NCBI GenBank assembly: GCA_945949085.1
Contig: CAMFDJ010000004.1
Location: 1-64,000 of the forward strand
Direction of reading: 5' to 3'
DNA length: 64,000 nt
Source: an uncultured Lachnospiraceae bacterium
GTDB lineage: Bacteria > Bacillota > Clostridia > Lachnospirales > Lachnospiraceae
Made by a program: the position numbers and the translations under genes
Part shown: positions 18,042 through 26,585 of the stretch, piece after piece
Layout of the letters: each line of letters begins with the position of its first letter
Position numbering within the stretch: the stretch's first letter is position 1
The notes under the pieces: generated by a model
Database searches by the model: none
What the model was told of the DNA's origin: nothing
What the model saw: only the letters and a program-made list of their open reading frames with translations

Positions 18042-18079
18042 GATACATCCCCTTTACTTTTCGTTAGGAAAAAAGTAAT

Positions 18080-18113
18080 TTTTGAAAGGTAACGGAATCA
18101 TTTCCTTTCAAAA
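18080..18113. repeat. Inverted repeat upstream of the LacI/EAL gene
   Basis: TTTTGAAAGG (18080-18089) and CCTTTCAAAA (18104-18113) are perfect 10-base arms around a 14-base centre. It lies between the predicted promoter and the start of the 1263-residue protein, so it could be an operator or an RNA hairpin. Confidence 0.5.
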
Positions 18114-18128
18114 TGTCCGGTTGCATTC

Positions 18129-18137
18129 ATTATAACA
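18129..18137 (-). promoter_or_regulatory. Extended -10 promoter for the LacI/EAL gene
   Basis: Minus-strand TG-T-TATAAT (18137-18129), an extended -10 element, with only a weak -35 (TTGTAT with a short spacer). It precedes the inverted repeat at 18080-18113. Confidence 0.5.
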
Positions 18138-18243
18138 TAGATACGCAAAATACAATACCCCTTTTACCGCATCCCTTTTCTCTTCATCTCGTCTGAAATA
18201 CATACTTTTTTCACATTTTAGGGTATAGAACCTTCCTGCATTC

Positions 18244-18271
18244 TTGTGATACAATAGCTTTGTTGTAAATA
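18244..18271 (+). promoter_or_regulatory. Possible promoter for the trigger-factor-like lipoprotein
   Basis: TTGTGA (18244-18249), 16-base spacer, TAAATA (18266-18271), about 40 bases before the start codon. An overlapping TACAAT at 18250-18255 is an alternative -10. Confidence 0.4.
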
Positions 18272-18310
18272 CGTGTTGTCAATACGAATAGAAAACAGGA
18301 GGATATGACC

Positions 18311-19744
18311 TTGAAACGATTTCACATTACCAGTGTCATGGCAGTTGCCGTGTTGTCTTCTGCCATGCTGTTGTCCGGCTGTGGTGCTTCCAAATCTATC
18401 GCACTTTACGGAAGTGAGGAAGAATACGGAAAGGCACAGCTTTGCGACTACTCTAATCTCTCCGTAGAAAAGAACGTCTATGAGATCACGGATGAGATGG
18501 TCGATGACCAGATTGAGAGTATGCTCTACGATTACACGCAGTACACAGAGGTGGACAGACCGTCACAGGAGGGGGATTACATTTCCGCCCTGATGACAAT
18601 CTCATCCGGAGGCGAAGTGCTCTATGATTTTTCCAATGCAGAGGAAGGCGGTTACCAGATTTCCCTCGGCTATGGCGATTTCGGAGAGGAATTTGACGAT
18701 AAACTTACCGGTGTCAAAAAGGATGACAAGCTTACCTTTACCATTTCCTATGACGCAGATTCTGAGATAGAAGAATTTGCAGGCATGGATGTTGATTTTG
18801 ATGTGACAGTCAGCAGCGTCACGGAAGAAAACGTACCGGCGCTCACAGATCAGTTTATCAAAGAATCTCTCGGCTATGATTCTGAGGAGGCACTTAGAAC
18901 AGCCACCCGTGAGCAGCTGGTCGCCGATTATGATGAATCGTCTGTTTCCGAGATGGAAAACAATCTGCTTGCGCAGATCATCGATGCCTCTACCTTCACA
19001 GACTATCCTGAAGCGCTCTTTGCCGAATGCCGGGCAAATGTAGAGCAGAATTATGCCGCTTATATTGAGATGTTCGGCGTCAATACGGTGGATGAAGTCT
19101 ATAGCATGTTTGACATGACTTCTGAAGATATTGATGCGGAAGCACTTGACCAGGTATACCAGATGATCGTGCTGAATCAGATTGCCAGAGAACAGAATAT
19201 GCAGATGACGAAAAAAGAATATGAAGCTGCACAGAAAGCCTATGCGGAAGAAATGGAATACGATTCCGTCGATGACTTGATCGCAGATTACGGAGAAGAG
19301 AGCATTCAGTTCTGGCTGATGCAGGATAAAGTCTTTGCCTATCTGACAGAGCACGCTACCATCACAGAAGTACCGGCTTCCCTGGAGGATGAGTATATGG
19401 ATTTTGAGGAAGATGAGACATCGGATGACGAATTGACCGATGAAGATTTCACGGAAGAGGAATTGTCCGACGATGAGGCATTATCTGATGATTTTGATGA
19501 GGAGGATGTCCTTTCAGAGGATGACGATTTAGATGATCTGTCTGAGGACGATATCTTAGAGGATGATTCTTATGATGACGAAGACTTTGAGGATGCCGAT
19601 GTGACGGATGATTCCGAAGATATCGATATGACGGATGATATCGATACGACAGAGGACGATGAGGAATTTGACGATTTCGAAGATACAGGCGATGACGAAG
19701 AAGGCGACACCGAAGACACTGACCTGCTTGATGCAGAAATGTGA
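18311..19744 (+). CDS. Trigger-factor-like foldase lipoprotein with a long acidic tail
   Basis: 477-residue secreted lipoprotein. The signal peptide ends in LLSGC (C24). Residues 40-170 resemble the trigger factor N-terminal arm and FKBP-type isomerase insert (EGDYISALMTIS, GYGDFGEEFDDKLTG, DFDVTVSSVTEENVP). Residues 170-355 resemble the SurA/trigger-factor C-terminal chaperone arm (DQFIKESLGYDSEEALR). Residues from about 360 to the end are almost entirely Asp and Glu. I prefer TTG at 18311: AGGAGG is 8 bases before it, while ATG at 18305 is only 2 bases from that site. Likely folds proteins outside the membrane; the tail may bind calcium or cationic surfaces (inference). Confidence 0.8.
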   Translation: MKRFHITSVMAVAVLSSAMLLSGCGASKSIALYGSEEEYGKAQLCDYSNLSVEKNVYEITDEMVDDQIESMLYDYTQYTEVDRPSQEGDYISALMTISSGGEVLYDFSNAEEGGYQISLGYGDFGEEFDDKLTGVKKDDKLTFTISYDADSEIEEFAGMDVDFDVTVSSVTEENVPALTDQFIKESLGYDSEEALRTATREQLVADYDESSVSEMENNLLAQIIDASTFTDYPEALFAECRANVEQNYAAYIEMFGVNTVDEVYSMFDMTSEDIDAEALDQVYQMIVLNQIAREQNMQMTKKEYEAAQKAYAEEMEYDSVDDLIADYGEESIQFWLMQDKVFAYLTEHATITEVPASLEDEYMDFEEDETSDDELTDEDFTEEELSDDEALSDDFDEEDVLSEDDDLDDLSEDDILEDDSYDDEDFEDADVTDDSEDIDMTDDIDTTEDDEEFDDFEDTGDDEEGDTEDTDLLDAEM

Positions 19745-19800
19745 TTCTGACAGCATGCCTTAGCATACATTGCCGCGCCAGCACCTGTCGGGAACTTGTC

Positions 19801-19834
19801 AAAAAGGAGTGACGAAAACGCCACTCCTTTTTTT
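19801..19834. terminator. Bidirectional terminator
   Basis: AGGAGTG (19805-19811) pairs with CACTCCT (19822-19828), flanked by A5 on the left and T7 on the right. It serves the lipoprotein on the plus strand and the ECF S-component gene on the minus strand. Confidence 0.9.
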
Positions 19835-20354
19835 ATGCCATTTTTCCGCTATAGTTTTCCAGCATTGTAAGTACTTTCACAATCGGCATGATGAGCAGCC
19901 CACAAACAAGGTTGCTCACGCCATGTACACAATCCCACGGAAGTCCTGCAATGATCCATGCAATCATACCTTTGAGATCCAATCCGTACAGGATTGCCTG
20001 CGCCGGTGCATACAAGGTGCCGAACAAAAACCCATGTGCAGAGCAAACCAACATATAAACAATCGGTCTGACACACTTCGGCATGTTTTTCGGCAAAAGC
20101 ATGACAACCGCCCACAAGACCGTCCAAAGATATAAATACGGAATCCACCATGTGGAAAATCCGCAAAACAGGCCGTTTAAGAACACATAGGTATAAATCG
20201 GATAGAGTGCCTTTTTGCGATAAACAACAGTAAATGCAACTGTAAAAACACTCAAAAGATGCACATTCGGCGCAACCTCCATGATCATCTTGGAGACATA
20301 CATAAGTCCGCCGAGCATCGCAAATATCGTCAGCTCTTTTGTCCTGAGCTTCAT
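19833..20354 (-). CDS. ECF transporter S component, probably for a corrinoid
   Basis: 173-residue polytopic protein with about five hydrophobic segments, the size and N-terminal pattern (MKLRTKELTIFAMLGGLMYVSK) of energy-coupling-factor substrate-capture subunits. It would work with the shared EcfA/EcfA'/EcfT module encoded elsewhere. Its start overlaps the stop of the DUF4430 lipoprotein gene as TAATG, so both are translated together, and the pair follows a cobalamin riboswitch. Cobalamin or a cobalamin precursor is therefore the likely substrate (inference from regulation, not from residues). Confidence 0.82.
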   Translation of the reverse strand: MKLRTKELTIFAMLGGLMYVSKMIMEVAPNVHLLSVFTVAFTVVYRKKALYPIYTYVFLNGLFCGFSTWWIPYLYLWTVLWAVVMLLPKNMPKCVRPIVYMLVCSAHGFLFGTLYAPAQAILYGLDLKGMIAWIIAGLPWDCVHGVSNLVCGLLIMPIVKVLTMLENYSGKMA

Positions 20355-20965
20355 TATTTCTCAACCTTGAAGGAATAGGTGTCTCCCGCTGTGACAGCAG
20401 TGGAATCAACACCGGTCTGCGCGTATTCTCCATTCACATAGAAAGCCCAATATGTTTGATCTGCGTCATAATCTGCCGTGATGCCATTGACCGTTTTAAC
20501 GTAGAGACCATATTCGCTTTCATCACCTGCGATCAGACCCAGCTCCAAAAGTGCGTCTCCAACCGTTTCCTTATCCGTATGGATCAAAAACTGTGTCTCA
20601 TTGCCATCCTGATCTGCTACGACAAACGTAAACGCTGTCTGGCCTTCACCAAGCTCTGTCACTTCTGTCTGCGCGTCAGTGTCTGCCTGTGCCTCGGTCT
20701 TGGCCTGTGCGTCTGCACTGTCTTCTGTAGCTGCTTCCTGCGCATCCTCTTCACCTGACTGTGCCGATGCATCGTCACTTACCTCGTCCTGCATGCTCTC
20801 TTCCGCCTGAACAGACTCCTGTGACGCAGTCTCAGCCTGTGCGTCTGCCGCATTCTCATCGCTGCTTTTTCCGTTACAACCTGTTGTACCAAATGCCATT
20901 GCCACAGTCAGCATCATACAAAGGAGCAGGGAAAACAATTTTTTGTTTCTGAATTTCTTCTGCAT
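20354..20965 (-). CDS. DUF4430 (transcobalamin-like) surface lipoprotein
   Basis: 203 residues. Signal peptide with lipobox TTGC (C30); residues 35-105 are a low-complexity Ala/Gln/Glu/Asp linker; residues about 105-203 match DUF4430 (DQDGNETQFLIHTD, GDALLELGLIAGDES, YWAFYVNGEYAQTGVDS), a fold related to the C-terminal domain of cobalamin-binding transcobalamin/intrinsic factor. Probably captures corrinoid and hands it to the adjacent ECF S component. Ribosome site AAAGGAG before ATG. Expression is predicted to fall when cobalamin is abundant, through the riboswitch upstream. Confidence 0.85.
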   Translation of the reverse strand: MQKKFRNKKLFSLLLCMMLTVAMAFGTTGCNGKSSDENAADAQAETASQESVQAEESMQDEVSDDASAQSGEEDAQEAATEDSADAQAKTEAQADTDAQTEVTELGEGQTAFTFVVADQDGNETQFLIHTDKETVGDALLELGLIAGDESEYGLYVKTVNGITADYDADQTYWAFYVNGEYAQTGVDSTAVTAGDTYSFKVEK

Positions 20966-20994
20966 GTTTTTTCTCCTTTATTGCTTAATATGAT

Positions 20995-21205
20995 TGATTT
21001 TCCTCTCCGCCGGCGCTCGCGGCTCATACGAGGATACCATGCCCGGATATTTCGACTTGGCACCTTACCGTTCAACCTTCTCAGGGATTTCCCAATGGTC
21101 TGTCTCAAAACTGTGGCTTTTGATCAGAACGGAAAGCATACTGTGCCTCACGGCGACGGGCTCGTACAGGAGTTTCACCTGTTTCCCCCGGCATGATCTA
21201 TCTGT
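20995..21205 (-). ncRNA. Cobalamin riboswitch
   Basis: The minus strand carries the conserved core of the adenosylcobalamin aptamer: GAAACAGGTGAAACTCCTGT, then GAGCCCGTCGCCGT, GCCACAG, and a B12-box-like AAGTCGAAATATCCGGGCA at 21037-21060. The leader is about 210 bases and ends about 30 bases before the DUF4430 lipoprotein. A GC-rich stretch (21005-21025) follows the B12 box, but I cannot tell whether control is on transcription or on ribosome access. Confidence 0.85.
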
Positions 21206-21258
21206 CAATTATGACCGGTCTTTTCTAAAATACCGATCTAATGACCCAAAACATATCT

Positions 21259-21287
21259 GTTTTATCACGGATCACATGATAATGCAA
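21259..21287 (-). promoter_or_regulatory. Possible promoter for the riboswitch transcript
   Basis: Minus-strand TTGCAT (21287-21282) and a poor -10 (GATAAA or TAAAAC, spacer 15-17). Located between the carboxypeptidase stop and the riboswitch. Confidence 0.3.
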
Positions 21288-21296
21288 TCCCTTGTT

Positions 21297-22577
21297 TTAC
21301 GATGAAGCCTGCAAAAACTGCTGATACAGCGCCACATGGTCATAAATGCAGCGCCATGAGCTTGTAGAGCCGGCTGTCACACAAATATAACCATTCCCAT
21401 CCTTATCCTCAGCGTAGCTTGCGGCACAGCTCCCGGACTGCACGACATAGCCCGTCTTGGCTCCCACAACTTCACCATGGGTATCCTTATCTTCAATTCT
21501 GCGCAAGAACCAGTTGGAAATGATAATCCCCTCCGGATGCTGCTCTGTCACAGAGGTGGTATAAGTATGTGCACTGAGCACTTCACGGCAAAGCGGATCA
21601 TCCACCGCAGCTTCCAGAATCAGTGCCATATCAAGAGCCGTACTGTAATGCTGCTCATCATAAATCCCCACACAGTTCGTCATGTGCGTTGTAGAAGCCA
21701 GCCCCATCTGACTGAGTTTTTCATTCATCATCTCCACAAATGCTTCCTGGGAACCTGCCACATAAGTCGCAAGACCCACAGCCGCATCTGCTCCGGAGGG
21801 AAGAATGGTGCCGTAAAACAGGTCACGGATCGTGACCGTTTCATCCTCCAGAAATCCCGCACTGCTGCAATCATTGACATATCCATAATCCGTAATATCT
21901 CTGGTGATGGTAAAGGTATCATCCAGATCTGTCACATGTTCGGCAGCTACCAGAACCGTCAAAATTTTTGTCATGGAAGCAGGACTGATCCGCGCTCTGG
22001 CATCCCGCTGAGAGATGATCTGCTCCGACGAACGGTCGATCAAGATTGCGGCACTGCTCACTACCTCTTTGCTGACCGGCTGCATGCTATCACTTTCCGT
22101 AACCGTATAGACACCTCCGGATGTACGCTCCGAAGAAATCTGCTGACTCTGCACGGATGACTGTTCCCCCTCATTTGTACCATCTCCCAATGCTTCCTGT
22201 GATGTGGCATCACTACCGTTATACGCCGGGTCATTCGCCCCGTTTACGCCTTCCTTTTCCCCCTGCCCGGCAGCAGGATCGTCTTCCATCAGCATAGAAA
22301 GCTCGGAATCGATATTCTTATAGGCATCACTTGCCTGTACTGTCACCGGAAAGCTCTGCAGATTTTCCTCTTTGCTCTTTCGGTCTGTTACTCCCTTGAT
22401 CACAAAAACGACTGCCAGTATGCATGCCAGCACAACCGGCACACCAATCTGCAACAGCTTCATGCGCAGCAGATACCGCTCCTTTTCCCGCTTCATCTGT
22501 GCCCTGCGCTGTGCGCTCCTTCTGCGCCGTTCCATCTCTTCCTGCGCATCTATTTCCATTTCAAATTCTTCCTGCAT
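21297..22577 (-). CDS. Membrane-anchored D-alanyl-D-alanine carboxypeptidase (peptidase S11)
   Basis: 426 residues. A charged N terminus (ERRRRSAQRR) precedes one membrane helix at about 42-62, then a low-complexity linker to about 165, then the S11 penicillin-binding fold. The nucleophile motif is SMTK (S201, K204) and KTG is at 374-376. The usual SGN motif reads SGA (261-263), so the general-base network differs from canonical DacA. Expected to trim the terminal D-Ala of peptidoglycan stem peptides outside the membrane. Start at 22577 chosen because GGGAG is 6 bases upstream; a start six codons earlier has no ribosome site. Confidence 0.88.
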   Translation of the reverse strand: MQEEFEMEIDAQEEMERRRRSAQRRAQMKREKERYLLRMKLLQIGVPVVLACILAVVFVIKGVTDRKSKEENLQSFPVTVQASDAYKNIDSELSMLMEDDPAAGQGEKEGVNGANDPAYNGSDATSQEALGDGTNEGEQSSVQSQQISSERTSGGVYTVTESDSMQPVSKEVVSSAAILIDRSSEQIISQRDARARISPASMTKILTVLVAAEHVTDLDDTFTITRDITDYGYVNDCSSAGFLEDETVTIRDLFYGTILPSGADAAVGLATYVAGSQEAFVEMMNEKLSQMGLASTTHMTNCVGIYDEQHYSTALDMALILEAAVDDPLCREVLSAHTYTTSVTEQHPEGIIISNWFLRRIEDKDTHGEVVGAKTGYVVQSGSCAASYAEDKDGNGYICVTAGSTSSWRCIYDHVALYQQFLQASS

Positions 22578-22716
22578 TGTATTCTCCCGCAACATTTATT
22601 TCAGAGCAAAAATGGTGTTTCACCCATCTGCTCACATGCCATTTTCCGGTTCCGATCTATCCGGAAAACTCACTTCCCTATCGTATCATATTTCCTTGAA
22701 AATACGCAATCCTTTC

Positions 22717-24219
22717 TCACAGCTGTTTCCAAAACGGCGAAACTGCCAGCCCATCCCTCGTAAAGAGAATCGCCTCTCCGTAGTTGTACCATGCGTAGCG
22801 CAGTGCGCGCGGCTGTGGCACCGCCGGATTATCTGCCCGCAGCATATTGTCCGCTGCAAGTGTTACCTGCGCCGGCACAAAGCAACCATCCTTGCCCGCA
22901 ATTTCAAATGCATTTCTGCCTGCATCGCGCAAAATGAGTCCCTGCTCTGCATCGTTAAACGTAAGATATAAGCTTTCTTCCTCCGCAAACATCTGATCTG
23001 CCGTCGGTGTGATAGTGCCTTTTTTCTCATACACCATCTGCTGTGCCAGACGGGCAAGCCTCTCGCCCGGCGTTTTTTTGTCCAGCGGGTGAATGTTATC
23101 ATACTCGCCGCAATCTGCCAGACATACCATTCCTGTATTTTGTATCATTTTAGAGGCGATCAGCTGCTGCTGTCTCTGCTGCGCCCAGCTTTTGTCATCC
23201 TCCTGTCCTTCTTCAAGGAACATCGGCAGCTGTACAAACAAAAGGGGCAGCTCCCAATCATCCCAATCTCTTCTCCACTGCTTTACCAAAAGCTGCATCA
23301 GATCGCTGTAGCACGCATATCTCTGTACATCCTCCTCCCCCTGATAATACAAAAAGCCGCGCAGCGTATAAGGAGCAATGGGGCTGATCATGGTCTCATA
23401 CAGTCCGTTTGGCCGATACGGAGACTTCCATCCTGCCGGCTGTGGCCATGGAAACCGACCGCACACATTACACACCTCTCTCCAGGTGGCCTCCGGATGC
23501 TTTTGCTGCATAGCTGCGACGCGCTTCTCCCAGTCCTGAAGCTCCTTTTCATATTCTGCCATTTCCAGATCGTACTGTTCATCTGTTTTATCACCTACCA
23601 GTGCGGCATACTCGGCAAGCACCTGTTTCCCGGCCGACAGTTTGCAAAGCTGCTCCCTGCTCATCCAGCATGCAATGGAAGTGCCGCCCCAGTAACAGTC
23701 AATCATACCGATCACACAATTCTGTCTTTCTGCCAGCTGACAGGCAAAATAGAAAGCAACCGCAGACAGATCTCCCACATTCGCAGCATCCGCAATTTTC
23801 CAAGAGGCAGCTTCCGCCTGTTCCGCTTGCGCAGCATCCATAACCGCACATTTCGGCACCTGATAAAACCGTATCCGACTACCCCGATATGTCTGACAAA
23901 CCTCTGCTCCATTCTCGCTGTCGCGAAGAGGCAGCTCCATATTACTCTGTCCGCCGTCAAGCCATACCTCTCCTACCGCCACATCATGAATCACAATTGT
24001 CTCTCCCTGACAGGAAACGCTCAGCTCCAATCCTTCCCCTGCCGGAAGCGGTCGGAGCGATACGAACCAGCTTCCGTCCTGATCGACGGTCGTATTGCCT
24101 CTGCTCTCAGAGAGAGAAACGCGGATTTCTTCTCCCGGTGTTCCGGTCCCGAACACCTTGATTGCTTTTCCTCTCTGCACTACCATATGATCTTTAAAAA
24201 TGGATGCCGGCTTCACCAT
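22717..24219 (-). CDS. Sialate O-acetylesterase-like SGNH hydrolase
   Basis: 500 residues without a signal peptide. An N-terminal beta domain (MVVQRGKAIKVFGTGTPGE) is followed by the SASA SGNH core: nucleophile S92 in GGQSNMELPL, WGGTSIACWM near 180, and a C-terminal HPLDKKTPGERLA segment with the catalytic His. Members remove O-acetyl groups from sialic acids or from acetylated xylan and other sugars. Being intracellular, it probably acts on imported glycans. Ribosome site GGAGGTG before ATG; it is divergent from the chemotaxis receptor gene. The 240-base divergent gap holds no clear promoter I can define. Confidence 0.88.
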   Translation of the reverse strand: MVKPASIFKDHMVVQRGKAIKVFGTGTPGEEIRVSLSESRGNTTVDQDGSWFVSLRPLPAGEGLELSVSCQGETIVIHDVAVGEVWLDGGQSNMELPLRDSENGAEVCQTYRGSRIRFYQVPKCAVMDAAQAEQAEAASWKIADAANVGDLSAVAFYFACQLAERQNCVIGMIDCYWGGTSIACWMSREQLCKLSAGKQVLAEYAALVGDKTDEQYDLEMAEYEKELQDWEKRVAAMQQKHPEATWREVCNVCGRFPWPQPAGWKSPYRPNGLYETMISPIAPYTLRGFLYYQGEEDVQRYACYSDLMQLLVKQWRRDWDDWELPLLFVQLPMFLEEGQEDDKSWAQQRQQQLIASKMIQNTGMVCLADCGEYDNIHPLDKKTPGERLARLAQQMVYEKKGTITPTADQMFAEEESLYLTFNDAEQGLILRDAGRNAFEIAGKDGCFVPAQVTLAADNMLRADNPAVPQPRALRYAWYNYGEAILFTRDGLAVSPFWKQL

Positions 24220-24459
24220 GTTTCACCTCCGCCCAAGCGGGCTTTTTCCTCAAACTGATTGCACATGTGCTTCGTCACCTGTTTGTATTCTCTCATTGAT
24301 GCTATTTTATCCCTGCACATTTGAAATTACAACTGAAACGATTCAAACGCAATCAGATTCTTACACGCATTTTACTTTCGCTTTACAGGTTGATGATAGC
24401 ACTAATCTCATATGCAAACTACCCTAAAATTGAAATTCACAGACATTACGGAGGCATTT

Positions 24460-26514
24460 ATGCGCAAAAGAAAACTATTGAAGAACGCATTATTTCGAGA
24501 TCTGACATTCACTTTCCTGCTCCCCTTCTTTCTAATACTTCTGATCATCTTTTTTTATATTCTGATCTCAGTGGAGAAAGAGACAAAACAAAAAAATATC
24601 ATCTACGCACAGCAGCTCAGCAGTCAGATGCAGACCGAGCTTGAAAAATATGTATCCGTTGTGGAAACAGCCGCTATGCAGGAAGCTGTTATCTCTTTAG
24701 ATTACACACAGGCAGAGCCCTATCTGCAGAAACTGTTGGCAAAAGAAGGTACAGATGTATGGTCTCATTTTCTGATTGCCAATCAGTATGGTACGGAACA
24801 GGCACACACAGACGGAAAATCAGGGCACGGATATTCGATCAGCAGGGAAGAAGCATTCTCCAAACCGTGGAAGGAGGATGTCACATACGTATGTGAACCA
24901 CTGGTTTCCATAAGCACCGGAAACGCCGTGCTTGGAATCGGAACACCCATATACAGGGGAGAAAAAAAAGTCGGTGTACTGATCGGTTTTTTGCGTTTGG
25001 AGTGTATTGCTAATATTTTGAACCAATATGAATTTACCGAAGGCGGCTATGCATTCATGTTAAATTCGGACGGCACCCTGTCGGCGCATCCCGACCAGTC
25101 TCTGGTATTAAACCAATACTATGGCATACCGGATGAAACAGATGCGGAAGGAGTAGCATTTTATAACAAGATACCTGCGCAGTTGAAAAAGGTATATCAT
25201 GCTATGACAAATGGCGAAAACGGCAGCATGATGGTAAAAGATCAGGAAAGTCTGTCGCTGTATTCTTATTATCCGTTGGGTCTAAACAACATGTCGATCT
25301 GTATTGTCTCACCTGTCAAAGAGGCATTTTCCCTGATAGCCGGACTGTTATTTGCCATGGTCATCGCAGTTTTCATATTGTGTGTGGTTGGGATCGCCGG
25401 AACTTTTTTCCTATCCGCAAAGATGAACTCCTTGATGAAATGGATTAGCGACCAGACATCAAAGCTCACCAGGGGAGAGACGAATGTCGCGGATAAAAAG
25501 TTAGCCTACGACAAAACCATGGAGATTCAAAATCTGAAGAAGGCTGTTTTTACCCTGGCTGCAAGTCTGCATAACATCCTGCTTCAACTGGGAGAGCAAT
25601 CATCTCAGCTGAAGGCAATGGTCGGTACTGTTTCGGACAATATTGATTCGGCAGATGTTGAAACAGATAATATCTCGGACAATTTGCAGCATTTTGCTCA
25701 GGGAATCACAGATGTAACAATGATTACAGAAGAATTGCGGGAAAACTCCGCTAAAAATCTGAATTTTGCCACTGCCATAGCCGATTTTGCAAAAGAAGGA
25801 AATTCTTACACTCTGGATATGCGCCAAAAGGCTGAGAAATTCGAGAAAAACGCTCAAAAAGGTCAGACAGATACGCTTGGAATGTTGACGCAGATTCGCA
25901 ACAAGCTTTCCGTCTCGCTGGAGGAGAGCAGCAAAGCCTCTTTGATCAGCGAACTGACAAAAGAAATCATGGCAATTTCCAGCCAGACAAATCTTCTGTC
26001 CCTAAACGCCTCCATTGAAGCGGCAAGAGCCGGAAGCGCCGGCCGTGGATTTGCGGTAGTCGCTTCGGAAATACGCAGCCTCGCAGAGCAATGCCGCAGT
26101 ACCGCAGAAGGAATCCAAACGATCAGTACTATGGTCAACCAGGCAGTGCAAGGACTCAGCCGGAATGCCGAGGAGCTCTTGCAGTATATTGATTCTTCTG
26201 TCATGCAGGACTACAGATTCTTTTTCGGCATTGCAGAAAACTATCATCAGGACGCATCGGAAATATCCAAAATGATGAATCGATTTGCGGGACATGCCGA
26301 GCAGCTCAGAGAATCCTTTGCAGTGATGGATGACAGTATCTCACACATCTCGGCAACAATGGATGCAAACAGCCGGGGGATGGGTGAAATAGTGGATTCC
26401 ACTGCAAAATTTGCCGGGACGCTTCATGAAATCAACTCACAGATTGACTCCTGCGACAGGATTGCCCTGCAATTACAGGATAGTCTGGCACAGTTTCAGG
26501 ACGCTTCATTTTGA
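24460..26514 (+). CDS. Methyl-accepting chemotaxis protein with dCache-type sensor
   Basis: 684 residues. First membrane helix at about 12-38; extracellular sensor of about 240 residues with Cache-like motifs (GYSISREEAFSKPW, GIGTPIYRGEKKVGVLIGFL, GGYAFMLNSDGTL); second helix near 290-315; then a HAMP-like segment and a long signalling coil with the hairpin tip (SSQTNLLSLNASIEAARAG, FAVVASEIRSLAEQC). It would signal through CheA/CheW. Start at 24460 chosen for GGAGG 5 bases upstream; an earlier in-frame ATG has no site. No che or flagellar genes are nearby. The Cache fold suggests amino or organic acid ligands. Confidence 0.92.
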   Translation: MRKRKLLKNALFRDLTFTFLLPFFLILLIIFFYILISVEKETKQKNIIYAQQLSSQMQTELEKYVSVVETAAMQEAVISLDYTQAEPYLQKLLAKEGTDVWSHFLIANQYGTEQAHTDGKSGHGYSISREEAFSKPWKEDVTYVCEPLVSISTGNAVLGIGTPIYRGEKKVGVLIGFLRLECIANILNQYEFTEGGYAFMLNSDGTLSAHPDQSLVLNQYYGIPDETDAEGVAFYNKIPAQLKKVYHAMTNGENGSMMVKDQESLSLYSYYPLGLNNMSICIVSPVKEAFSLIAGLLFAMVIAVFILCVVGIAGTFFLSAKMNSLMKWISDQTSKLTRGETNVADKKLAYDKTMEIQNLKKAVFTLAASLHNILLQLGEQSSQLKAMVGTVSDNIDSADVETDNISDNLQHFAQGITDVTMITEELRENSAKNLNFATAIADFAKEGNSYTLDMRQKAEKFEKNAQKGQTDTLGMLTQIRNKLSVSLEESSKASLISELTKEIMAISSQTNLLSLNASIEAARAGSAGRGFAVVASEIRSLAEQCRSTAEGIQTISTMVNQAVQGLSRNAEELLQYIDSSVMQDYRFFFGIAENYHQDASEISKMMNRFAGHAEQLRESFAVMDDSISHISATMDANSRGMGEIVDSTAKFAGTLHEINSQIDSCDRIALQLQDSLAQFQDASF

Positions 26515-26527
26515 CAAATTCTGCACT

Positions 26528-26556
26528 AAAAAAGCAGGTATCCCACCTGCTTTTTT
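26528..26556. terminator. Bidirectional terminator between chemotaxis receptor and fatty-acid operon
   Basis: AAAAAAGCAGGT (26528-26539), loop ATCCC, ACCTGCTTTTTT (26545-26556): a perfect hairpin with T-runs on both strands, ending the plus-strand receptor gene and the minus-strand fab operon. Confidence 0.93.
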
Positions 26557-26585
26557 ATCAGTTCTTTTATTTATATAGTAACATG

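Noticed and set aside
19449..19824. Minus-strand Ser- or His-rich open frames opposite the acidic tail
   Set aside because: They are shadows of the Asp/Glu-rich codons of the lipoprotein and have no ribosome site.
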